DNA of 27,034 nucleotides from JAVBMB01 sp031552995 (GTDB taxonomy: Bacteria > Bacillota > Clostridia > Oscillospirales > Butyricicoccaceae), in the NCBI GenBank assembly GCA_031552995.1, contig JAVBMB010000112.1, positions 1-27,034 of the forward strand. The letters run 5' to 3'. The notes below the pieces were generated by a model. That model was not told the DNA's origin, did not search any database, and worked only from the letters and a program-made list of their open reading frames with translations. Shown here piece by piece: positions 7,247 to 13,392 of this stretch. Each line of letters starts with the position of its first letter. The first letter of the stretch is position 1. The translations under genes were made by a program, and so were the position numbers.

Positions 7247-7363
7247 GTGATGCTTATCCAAAAATATAAACATGTTTCTTTCGGTGTCAAGCAAGCAATA
7301 GCATAAACGCGAAGCGCGCCGGAATAGCTTGCATGCTTTTCGGACGCGCGCAGGCCGGCAGAC

Positions 7364-7392
7364 AAATGCCCGGGGATTATCCCCGGGCATTT
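7364..7392 (-). terminator. Hairpin terminator downstream of nrdJ
   Basis: A perfect 13-bp stem (AAATGCCCGGGGA / TCCCCGGGCATTT) with a TTA loop lies 25 nt beyond the nrdJ stop on the minus strand. The T run is short (three), so termination may rest mostly on stem strength. Confidence 0.7.
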
Positions 7393-7416
7393 GGTGTGCC
7401 GGCGCATGAAATTATA

Positions 7417-9675
7417 TCAGCCGCATTTCGAGTATCCACAGCTGCGGCAGGTGACGCAGCCGCTCTCGTGCGATACCCCGGCGCCGCATTCGGGGCAGAC
7501 GGCGGCATCGGAGGCGCTTGCCTGGGCGGCGGGGGCCGGACGGGTGACGAAATGCGGCACGTTGCCGTTTGCTGTGCTTGAGTAGGCGTAAACCTTTTCG
7601 ATGACCTTCGCCATAGCGTCGGGGCAGGAGAGTGATTCAATCTCCTGATTTGTCGCCCTCATGCGTATCGTAGACGGGCAGCGGATACCGCGCAGCTCGT
7701 CAATCAGAGTATCCGGGTCGACGCCCGAGCGAAGCGCGATGGAGACAAGGCGGGCGGTGGCTTCCGATTGGGAGGGGCATCCGCCGGCCTTGCCGGTGTT
7801 CGTGAACACCTCGCATATGCCGTTTTCGTCATAGTTGACCGTGACATACAGGTTTCCGCAGCCGATTCTCATACGTTCGGTCATGCCGGAGGTGACAGAC
7901 GGCCGCTTGCGCGGGCGGACGACGACATTTGTCCTGTCCGCGTCGTTCGGCACGCTGACAGCGGATTTCTCCCCGGCCGATTTGCCGAGGCTGAGCACCT
8001 GCTGATCCCTGCTGCCGTCGCGGTAGATCGTGACGCCCTTGCAGCCGAGGCTGAAAGCGGCGAGATAGACCTCGCGCACTTCGTCGCTTGTGGCCTCCGC
8101 CCTGAAGTTGACCGTCTTTGACACGGCGTTGTCGGTATGCCGCTGGAACGCCGCCTGCATTTTTATATGCCACTGAGGGCTGATATCATGCGAACACATA
8201 AACACGTCGCGGATATCCTGCGGCAGCTCGTCGATATGGGCGACGGTGCCTGCCTCCGCGATTTTTTCCATGAGGGCGTCGCTGTAAAGCCCTCGCCTTG
8301 TCAGAGCGTCCCGAAGGATAGGGTTGACTTCGAGCATCTTTGTGCCGTCCATAATATTGCGCATGAAGACATAGCCGAACACCGGCTCGATGCCGCTGGA
8401 CACACCTGCGATAATGGACAGCGTACCGGTCGGGGCGATTGTGGTTATAGTCGCGTTGCGATACATGCAATTTGGGCTGAACACGCTGTCGCTGAACAGC
8501 GGGAAGGTTCCGCGCTTTTCGGCAAGCGATTTGCTGGCATGACGACCTTTTTCGCGGATGAAGCCCATAATGCGGTCGGCAAGCTCAACCGCGGTGTCAG
8601 ACGCGTAGGGGATATTCATAAGCAGCAGCATGTCGGCAAAGCCCATGACGCCAAGGCCAATTTTCCGCGTTTTGCGAGTTGTATCGGCGATTTTATCCAG
8701 AGGGTATTTGTTGACATCAATGACGTTGTCAAGGAAACGGACGGCGCGGCGGACGGTGTTGTCCAGCCGGGGCCAGTCAATATCGCCTGACGGTGTGACC
8801 ATGTTGGCCAAATTGACAGAGCCGAGGTTGCACGATTCGTACGGCAGCAGAGGCTGTTCTCCGCACGGGTTCGTCGATTCGATTTCTCCCTGGCTTGGTA
8901 CGGGATTGTCGCGGTTGAGCCTGTCGAGGAAGATGATCCCTGGCTCGCCGGTCTTCCAGGCGGCGTCGACAATTGAGTCAAACACCTTTGCCGAGTTAAG
9001 AGAGCCGACCTTGATGCCGCTTCGCGGGTCGATGAGGGCGTAGTCCGCCCCGCTTTCGAGAGCATCCATGAATGTATCAGTCAGGCCGACCGATATGTTG
9101 AAGTTTGTGATTTCGCTCGTGTTGCTTTTGCAGCAGATAAAATCGAGAATGTCGGGATGGTCGACACGCAAAATGCCCATATTTGCGCCGCGCCGCGTTC
9201 CGCCCTGCTTGACGGCCTCGGTCGCCATGTTGAACACCTTCATAAAGCTTATCGGGCCGGAGGCAACGCCGCCGGTGGAGTTGACCGAACTACCCTTTGG
9301 GCGCAGGCGCGAAAAAGAAAAGCCGGTTCCGCCGCCGCTTTTGTGGATGAGCGCCGCCTGCTTAATCGTCTCGAATATGTCCTCCATAGAATCCGGCACA
9401 GGCAGCACAAAGCAGGCCGAAAGCTGCCCGAGCGCCTTGCCGGCGTTCATGAGCGTAGGCGAGTTTGGAAGAAAATCAAGCGAGTTGAGCAGCGCGCAAA
9501 AATCGTCCGATACGGCCTTTACATCGGCTTCGGCGTCGTAAGCAAGCTCGGCGGCGGCGACTGCGTCAGATACACGGCGCACCATCTCGTCGGGCGTCTC
9601 TTTCAGCACACCATGCTCATCCTTGATGAGATATCGGGTTTCCAGTACTTTTCTGGCGTTGTCACTTATAATCAT
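7417..9675 (-). CDS. nrdJ: Adenosylcobalamin-dependent ribonucleoside-diphosphate reductase (class II)
   Basis: NrdJ (752 aa) reduces ribonucleotides to deoxyribonucleotides using a B12-derived radical, without oxygen. The thiyl-radical site is STNPCGEQ with Asn269, Cys271 and Glu273. The redox pair is most likely Cys88 (in LSACFVLP) and Cys282, eleven residues after the radical cysteine as in other class II enzymes. The C-terminus has a zinc-ribbon-like tail with CPECG near residue 728 and CRSCG near 744, plus a last-but-one cysteine that could shuttle electrons. No N-terminal ATP cone is visible. ATG 9675 follows AAGGGG by about 8 nt. Two NrdR-box-like sites overlap the promoter. It is transcribed alone, between its promoter and the hairpin at 7364. 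Confidence 0.95.
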   Translation of the reverse strand: MIISDNARKVLETRYLIKDEHGVLKETPDEMVRRVSDAVAAAELAYDAEADVKAVSDDFCALLNSLDFLPNSPTLMNAGKALGQLSACFVLPVPDSMEDIFETIKQAALIHKSGGGTGFSFSRLRPKGSSVNSTGGVASGPISFMKVFNMATEAVKQGGTRRGANMGILRVDHPDILDFICCKSNTSEITNFNISVGLTDTFMDALESGADYALIDPRSGIKVGSLNSAKVFDSIVDAAWKTGEPGIIFLDRLNRDNPVPSQGEIESTNPCGEQPLLPYESCNLGSVNLANMVTPSGDIDWPRLDNTVRRAVRFLDNVIDVNKYPLDKIADTTRKTRKIGLGVMGFADMLLLMNIPYASDTAVELADRIMGFIREKGRHASKSLAEKRGTFPLFSDSVFSPNCMYRNATITTIAPTGTLSIIAGVSSGIEPVFGYVFMRNIMDGTKMLEVNPILRDALTRRGLYSDALMEKIAEAGTVAHIDELPQDIRDVFMCSHDISPQWHIKMQAAFQRHTDNAVSKTVNFRAEATSDEVREVYLAAFSLGCKGVTIYRDGSRDQQVLSLGKSAGEKSAVSVPNDADRTNVVVRPRKRPSVTSGMTERMRIGCGNLYVTVNYDENGICEVFTNTGKAGGCPSQSEATARLVSIALRSGVDPDTLIDELRGIRCPSTIRMRATNQEIESLSCPDAMAKVIEKVYAYSSTANGNVPHFVTRPAPAAQASASDAAVCPECGAGVSHESGCVTCRSCGYSKCG

Positions 9676-9702
9676 CGGTATATCCCCTTTGTGATAAAAT
9701 CA

Positions 9703-9747
9703 ACTACTGATTGTATAAATGATTGTGTTGTTATACTATATATTGTA
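9703..9747. promoter_or_regulatory. Two NrdR-box-like sites 32 bp apart
   Basis: ACTACTGATTGTA (9703-9715) and ACTATATATTGTA (9735-9747) share ACTAnnnATTGTA. The second is a good match, on the minus strand, to the NrdR box (ACAATATATAGT core). NrdR boxes normally occur in pairs about three helical turns apart upstream of ribonucleotide reductase genes. The 32-bp start-to-start distance here and the overlap with the -10 element fit repression of nrdJ by NrdR. Confidence 0.75.
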
Positions 9748-9769
9748 GCAGCATAAACTTAAATGTCAA
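9742..9769 (-). promoter_or_regulatory. Sigma-A promoter of nrdJ
   Basis: On the minus strand TTGACA (9764-9769) and TACAAT (9742-9747) are 16 nt apart. The -10 element lies inside the second NrdR-box-like site. The predicted leader is about 60 nt. Confidence 0.65.
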
Positions 9770-9810
9770 CACTAAAGCGCAAGATTACCGTATATGTTTT
9801 TTTCGCGCAC

Positions 9811-9851
9811 AAAAAGCGGGCATTTTAGCGTCTTTCGCAAAATACCCGCTT
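9811..9851 (-). terminator. Intrinsic terminator of the hydroxyacyl-CoA dehydrogenase gene
   Basis: AAGCGGG / CCCGCTT plus inner ATTTT / AAAAT and GCG / CGC pairs form one interrupted stem (9814-9851). On the minus strand it is followed by TTTTTG. It lies 20 nt past the stop at 9871 and insulates the nrdJ promoter. Confidence 0.8.
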
Positions 9852-9870
9852 CAATATTCTTTGTGGGTCT

Positions 9871-10809
9871 CTATTCTCCGCCGCCGTATAGGGCTTTAAT
9901 TATTTTTGTCAGCGCGGCGTCGCGATAGCGGATAGCCTCTTCCGCCTTGTCTCCCGAGTAATCAAAGAAGCCCTTGCCGTTTTTGACGCCGTATTCGCCG
10001 GCTTCGAAGTGCCTTTTAAGGCCGCCGAAGCTGGATTTTTCATCGCTGAGATCTGAAAAAAGGTACGATGCGATACTGTTGAAGATGTCGAGCCCGCCAA
10101 GGTCGGAGACAGCAAACGGGCCCATGCAGGCATAGCGGGGGCCGAGGCCGAACTGCATGACACGGTCGATATCCCGCTCGGACGCGATGCCCTGCTCGGC
10201 GATATGAAGGCACTCGCGCAAAATGGCGAGCTGTATGCGGTTGAGCACAAAACCCGGCGCGTCGCGCACGATGACCGGCTGCTTGCCGACGGCCTCCGAA
10301 AGGTCATATATCGCCTGCGCGGCGGCGTCTGAGGTATCCTCGCCCTTGATGACCTCTATAAGCGGGATAATATGAGGCGGGTTTATCCAGTGCATGCCGC
10401 CAAAGCGGTGCGGCAGACGGACGGCGCGAGAGATGGCTGTGATGCTCAGGCCTGATGTGTTGCTGGCCAACACGGCGTCATCCGAGACGAGAGCCGACGC
10501 CTTTGCCCAGAAATCAAGCTTGACGTTGATGTCCTCCTTGACAGCCTCTATCAAAAACTGTGCGCCGGCAAGTATATTGATGTCCGACGAGTATTCAATG
10601 CGCCCGGTCATCGCGGTCGATTCGCCCGCCGTGATGTGGCCGCAGGCAATTTCGGTCTCCTGATTTATGGCAATCAGTCTTTTTGCTTTTTCAAGCGACG
10701 GCTCGAATATATCGAACAACTTTACTGTGTAACCGTACGAGGCAAAGCATTCGGCCATCGATGCGCCCATCGTGCCGGCGCCGGCAATTCCTATGGTATT
10801 ATACTTCAT
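9871..10809 (-). CDS. 3-hydroxyacyl-CoA dehydrogenase family protein
   Basis: This 312-residue enzyme has the NAD-binding loop GAGTMG at residues 10-15, the SNTSGLSIT segment near 116-124, and the catalytic dyad His140 and Glu152, spaced 12 residues apart as in short-chain 3-hydroxyacyl-CoA dehydrogenases. The C-terminal domain includes RDAPGFVLNRIQ and ends in NGKGFFDYSGD. It oxidises a 3-hydroxyacyl-CoA or a related hydroxy acid with NAD. The segment GMHWINPPHIIPLIEVIKG differs from the usual GMHFFNPAPVMKLVE of butyrate-pathway Hbd and is closer to relatives acting on carnitine or other hydroxy acids, so the substrate stays open. ATG 10809 follows AAGGAGGG by about 7 nt; the frame extends far upstream but without family similarity. 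No thiolase or crotonase genes are nearby. Confidence 0.82.
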   Translation of the reverse strand: MKYNTIGIAGAGTMGASMAECFASYGYTVKLFDIFEPSLEKAKRLIAINQETEIACGHITAGESTAMTGRIEYSSDINILAGAQFLIEAVKEDINVKLDFWAKASALVSDDAVLASNTSGLSITAISRAVRLPHRFGGMHWINPPHIIPLIEVIKGEDTSDAAAQAIYDLSEAVGKQPVIVRDAPGFVLNRIQLAILRECLHIAEQGIASERDIDRVMQFGLGPRYACMGPFAVSDLGGLDIFNSIASYLFSDLSDEKSSFGGLKRHFEAGEYGVKNGKGFFDYSGDKAEEAIRYRDAALTKIIKALYGGGE

Positions 10810-10833
10810 GTAGAGCCCTCCTTTTGGTGAAAA

Positions 10834-10862
10834 GTATAACACGAGCGCATGCGGTTTGTCCA
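10834..10862 (-). promoter_or_regulatory. Promoter of the hydroxyacyl-CoA dehydrogenase gene
   Basis: On the minus strand TGGACA (10857-10862) and TTATAC (10834-10839) are 17 nt apart, giving a leader of about 20 nt. It is back to back with the CDF promoter, with 20 nt between the -35 elements. Confidence 0.55.
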
Positions 10863-10882
10863 GATTCGCCGGCGCATTCACC

Positions 10883-10911
10883 TTGACACGCGCAGCTGAA
10901 TATGTTAATGT
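10883..10911 (+). promoter_or_regulatory. Promoter of the CDF exporter gene
   Basis: TTGACA (10883-10888) and TAATGT (10906-10911) are 17 nt apart. The predicted transcript starts near 10918, leaving a leader of about 146 nt before ATG 11064. Confidence 0.6.
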
Positions 10912-10917
10912 AAATGT

Positions 10918-11040
10918 ACATTTCGGCGGGCGCGCCTGCCGGGAAGCAGACGAATCAGGCGCTGCTGATGCGCCGGGCCTTGTGTGGCAACAGAGCATAC
11001 TGTGCATCTGTGGGACGTAGTGTTCCGCGGATGTTTTTTT
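10918..11040 (+). promoter_or_regulatory. Attenuator-like leader of the CDF exporter gene, possible riboswitch
   Basis: The leader ends in an intrinsic terminator: a 12-bp stem (11005-11016 / 11022-11033, three G-U pairs) with a GTAGT loop and seven T (11034-11040), all before the start codon. A second stem, ACAGA-GCA (10990-10997) with TGC-A-TCTGT (11003-11011), uses the left arm of the terminator and would exclude it. The GC-rich part upstream (10925-10980) can fold further. Terminator plus competing antiterminator is the layout of a transcriptional riboswitch or attenuator. I cannot match it with certainty to a known class; a metal-sensing type such as czcD (NiCo) is an obvious candidate from the gene it precedes. 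Confidence 0.55.
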
Positions 11041-11063
11041 ATTCGGATAGTGAGGGTTTTGGC

Positions 11064-11963
11064 ATGGACCAACGGGAAAAAGCAGCAATGAGGGTATCGC
11101 TGGTCAGCGTCTTCGTAAACACCGCGCTGTCGCTTTTCAAGCTGTTTTCGGGCATTTACGCGGGGTCGGCGGCCATGATATCGGACGCCGTGCATTCGAT
11201 ATCGGATGTGTTCAGCACGTTTATCGTCATGGCGGGCGTGAAGACGGCGAACAAAAAGCCGGACGCAAGCCACCAGTACGGGCACGAGAGATTCGAGTGC
11301 GTCGCGGCGCTTATACTCTCGGGCGTGCTTGCGGTGACCGGGCTGGGTATCGGCTGGTCCGGCGTGCGTACGATAGCGGCGAACAGCCACAGCGGGCTTG
11401 CGGCCCCGGGCGGGGTTGCGCTTCTGGCGGCAGTTATATCGATAGTGACGCAGGAGACAATGTACTGGTATACGCGGGCGACGGCGAAAAAAATCGAATC
11501 CGGCGCTCTTATGGCCGATGCGTGGCATCACCGTTCGGACGCGCTTTCATCAGTCGGAAGCTTTGCCGGCATACTTGGCGCAAGGCTGGGGATGCCTGTG
11601 CTTGACCCGGTCGCGGCCATTGTGATATGCCTGTTTATACTGAAAGCGGCGTATTCGATATTTATGGATGCCGTGGGCAAGATGACCGACCGGTCCTGTG
11701 ACGAGGCGGTCGTAGCGGATATGCGCAAGCTCGTTTTGGCTCAGCCTGAAGTGAGAGGCGTAGACCAGATAAAGACGCGGCTGTTTGGTGATAGAATATA
11801 TGTGGATATCGAAATAAGGGTGGACGGCGCAAAGACGCTGGACAGCGCGCACGGCATCGCGCAGTGTGTGCATGATGCCATTGAAGAGCATGTGCCGAAA
11901 GTGAAGCACTGCATGGTGCATGTCAACCCCGACGGAAGCGGCGAGCCACCGGGCGAAATATAG
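11064..11963 (+). CDS. Cation diffusion facilitator family metal exporter
   Basis: A 299-residue CDF-family transporter of the cytoplasmic membrane, expected to export divalent metals against protons. Membrane helices cover about residues 10-35, 38-60, 78-100, 112-135, 150-175 and 178-203. A cytoplasmic C-terminal domain ends in VPKVKHCMVHVNP. Metal-site residues are visible in helix 2 (Asp41, His44, Asp48 in SDAVHSISD) and helix 5 (His155 and Asp159 in HHRSD). The HxxxD forms suggest zinc or a similar metal more than manganese (DxxxD). ATG 11064 follows GAGGG by 8 nt; the frame is open further upstream, but that part is the structured leader. The attenuator before it suggests metal-dependent control. 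Confidence 0.88.
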   Translation: MDQREKAAMRVSLVSVFVNTALSLFKLFSGIYAGSAAMISDAVHSISDVFSTFIVMAGVKTANKKPDASHQYGHERFECVAALILSGVLAVTGLGIGWSGVRTIAANSHSGLAAPGGVALLAAVISIVTQETMYWYTRATAKKIESGALMADAWHHRSDALSSVGSFAGILGARLGMPVLDPVAAIVICLFILKAAYSIFMDAVGKMTDRSCDEAVVADMRKLVLAQPEVRGVDQIKTRLFGDRIYVDIEIRVDGAKTLDSAHGIAQCVHDAIEEHVPKVKHCMVHVNPDGSGEPPGEI

Positions 11964-11972
11964 AAGCAAAAT

Positions 11973-11995
11973 GCCGCGGATATGTCATCCGCGGC
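11973..11995. terminator. Bidirectional hairpin between convergent genes
   Basis: GCCGCGGAT and ATCCGCGGC pair perfectly around ATGTC. On the minus strand it is followed by ATTTTGC, so it best serves the alkyltransferase-like gene, but its position also closes the CDF gene. Confidence 0.65.
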
Positions 11996-12007
11996 GAGTG
12001 TGCGTAA

Positions 12008-12304
12008 CTATTTTCCGTCCCACCGGCAGGCGCGCATGTCGACATTGCCGCCCGGCAGGAACTCGACATCCTCGCTCTCAAGCAGTGCGCGCCGTATGCC
12101 GGCGTATTCGCCGCCGGTAATTGTTCCGTCGTTCATGACGACACGCTGCCACGGTATGTCGTCCGGGCAGCAGCGCATAGCCCATCCGACCTCGCGCGCG
12201 GCGCGCGGGCGGTTCAGCATTGCGGCTATCTGGCTGTAAGAGGCGACGCTGCCGCGCGGTATGCGCGCGACAAGCGCATATACCTGGGCGAAGAATGGAT
12301 TCAT
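12008..12304 (-). CDS. Alkyltransferase-like protein (ATL, MGMT/Ada DNA-binding domain)
   Basis: The 98-residue protein is only the DNA-binding domain of O6-alkylguanine transferases. The helix-turn-helix region includes GSVASYSQIA (about 18-27), and the arginine-finger segment is ARxVGWAM (36-43). Where active transferases have PCHR, this protein has PWQR, with Trp52 replacing the alkyl-accepting cysteine. In characterised ATL proteins such a form binds O6-alkylguanine and flags it for nucleotide excision repair. ATG 12304 follows GAGGTGA by about 6 nt. It is divergent from the deoxyinosine glycosylase gene, with only 23 nt between the two ATGs. Confidence 0.88.
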   Translation of the reverse strand: MNPFFAQVYALVARIPRGSVASYSQIAAMLNRPRAAREVGWAMRCCPDDIPWQRVVMNDGTITGGEYAGIRRALLESEDVEFLPGGNVDMRACRWDGK

Positions 12305-12327
12305 ATTGGTTCACCTCGAACATAATT

Positions 12328-12837
12328 ATGAAGGAGAGAAGCCGGTTGTATCAAGCGTTTGAGCCGCTGTGCGGGGAAAACCCGCGCGTGCTGATTCTGG
12401 GTACATTCCCAAGCCCGCAGTCTCGCGGGGCGGGGGAGTATTACGGCAACCCGAACAACCAGTTTTGGCGCATTGTTTTTCAGTCGCTTGGTGTGCCGTT
12501 TGAAGCGCCAAGTTACGCTGAAAAGGCAGCGCTGCTATACGGGAACAATATAGCGCTGTGGGATGTGCTGACGGCGTGCAATGTCAGCGGGGCGCTTGAT
12601 TCGAATATCCGCGACCCGATATATAATACGGCGATTCCCTCGTTTGTCAGCGGGCGAGGTATCCGCACCGTGCTGTTTAACGGCGGCAACGCCTATACAT
12701 TTTACCGGCGGGGTATCGGGGAAACAGAACGGCGGGTGCTGCCGTCGACCAGCCCGGCTAACGCGCGCATGAGCTTTGAGCAAAAGCTGGCTGCCTGGCG
12801 CGCCGCGCTGGCTGAGGCAATAAATATTGATGAATGA
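12328..12837 (+). CDS. DNA-deoxyinosine glycosylase (UDG superfamily, family 6)
   Basis: This enzyme (169 aa) is expected to excise hypoxanthine, the product of adenine deamination, from DNA. The family motif I region is ILGTFPSPQSRGAGEYYG with NPNNQFWR directly after it (residues about 23-50). The C-terminal motif is LPSTSPANARMSFEQK (about 138-153), both typical of hypoxanthine-DNA glycosylases in the uracil glycosylase fold. The start is uncertain. ATG 12328 has no ribosome site, while TTG 12346 has AAGGAGAG about 7 nt upstream, lying within the first codons of the longer form. It diverges from the ATL gene and converges on rpmB. The call is well supported by both motifs. Confidence 0.85.
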   Translation: MKERSRLYQAFEPLCGENPRVLILGTFPSPQSRGAGEYYGNPNNQFWRIVFQSLGVPFEAPSYAEKAALLYGNNIALWDVLTACNVSGALDSNIRDPIYNTAIPSFVSGRGIRTVLFNGGNAYTFYRRGIGETERRVLPSTSPANARMSFEQKLAAWRAALAEAINIDE

Positions 12838-12855
12838 ATATTAAGAAAAAACACA

Positions 12856-12883
12856 AAACGTGTTTGGCATGCCAAACACGTTT
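12856..12883. terminator. 28-bp perfect palindrome, bidirectional terminator
   Basis: The sequence 12856-12883 is its own reverse complement (AAACGTGTTTGGCA and its mate). It separates the convergent glycosylase and rpmB genes. The minus-strand side continues into TTTTGTGTTTTTT, so it is a good terminator for rpmB. Confidence 0.8.
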
Positions 12884-12900
12884 GATGCAAATGAAGTGGA

Positions 12901-13089
12901 CTATACCGCCCGGGTAACTTTGCCCGAACGCATACAGCGGGTACAGACATGTATGTGCTTCGGTGTGCCTTCAACGATAGCCTTGACGCGTCTTACGTTG
13001 GGCTTCCAAGCACGATTAGTCCTTCTGTGTGAGTGGGATAACTTTATACCAAAGGTCACGCCCTTGCCGCAAATATCACACTTTGCCAT
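12901..13089 (-). CDS. rpmB: Large ribosomal subunit protein bL28
   Basis: bL28 (62 aa) is a small basic protein of the 50S subunit. It starts MAKCDICGKG and contains SHSHRRTNRAWKPNV, a family signature. Two cysteine pairs, Cys4/Cys7 and Cys49/Cys52, form the zinc-binding (C+) version. ATG 13089 follows GGGAGGTG by about 6 nt; the longer frame from 13110 lacks both a ribosome site and family similarity. It has its own promoter and terminator, as is common for rpmB in Firmicutes. Confidence 0.96.
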   Translation of the reverse strand: MAKCDICGKGVTFGIKLSHSHRRTNRAWKPNVRRVKAIVEGTPKHIHVCTRCMRSGKVTRAV

Positions 13090-13129
13090 TCTCTGCACCT
13101 CCCTTGCCATTAGTCACAAAGCGACAACT

Positions 13130-13157
13130 AGTATAATAGCACAGAGTTGTCTGTAAA
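13130..13157 (-). promoter_or_regulatory. Promoter of rpmB
   Basis: On the minus strand TTTACA (13152-13157) and TATACT (13130-13135) are 16 nt apart, about 40 nt before the rpmB start. Confidence 0.6.
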
Positions 13158-13196
13158 TCAAGCGAAAATTTAAATAATTTTAAACTGTTTTTGTAA

Positions 13197-13225
13197 TTGC
13201 CAATTATGCACAGATATATTATAAT
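13197..13225 (+). promoter_or_regulatory. Promoter of hprK
   Basis: TTGCCA (13197-13202) and a perfect TATAAT (13220-13225) are 17 nt apart. The predicted start near 13232 leaves a leader of about 160 nt. Confidence 0.65.
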
Positions 13226-13231
13226 GAATGC

Positions 13232-13392
13232 AATAAATCAGAACCGTTGCGTTTTGCAAAAAAAGCCTGACGCGAAGGCGTGAAATATTCCATCGCAGGA
13301 ATCTGATCCGCGACCCGGCGCGCAGCGGAGCCGGACGCAAAGACAGATTTTTTATTTTGCACTTCGGTGCACGAGAGTTCCGGGGGGTAATT
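13232..13392 (+). promoter_or_regulatory. Structured hprK leader, possible attenuator
   Basis: The 160-nt leader holds several foldable parts. ATTCC (13287-13291) can pair with GGAAT (13298-13302). A long interrupted hairpin closes with AATCTG (13300-13305) and CAGATT (13344-13349) and contains GCG / CGC and CCGGC / GCCGG pairs; it runs into ATTTTTTATTTT like a terminator. A TGCAC-TTCG-GTGCA tetraloop hairpin (13358-13371) follows just before the ribosome site. The first two stems share bases and exclude each other. No known riboswitch class is recognised. Confidence 0.4.

Larger units (their letters stand above)
6842..7363. other. Gene-poor AT-rich stretch
   Basis: Apart from the promoter at 6879-6907, the recombinase-like scrap at 7024-7095 and the palindrome at 7230-7246, I see no gene here. 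Open frames on either strand lack ribosome sites and recognisable products. Composition changes abruptly to GC-rich near 7305, which marks the right edge of the island. Confidence 0.5.

Noticed and set aside
7768..9756. Several plus-strand open frames opposite nrdJ
   Set aside because: They are shadows of a GC-rich coding gene in other frames; no ribosome sites and no recognisable products.
9871..11088. Longer 405-codon version of the hydroxyacyl-CoA dehydrogenase
   Set aside because: The extra N-terminal residues cover the promoter region and lack family similarity; ATG 10809 has an excellent ribosome site.
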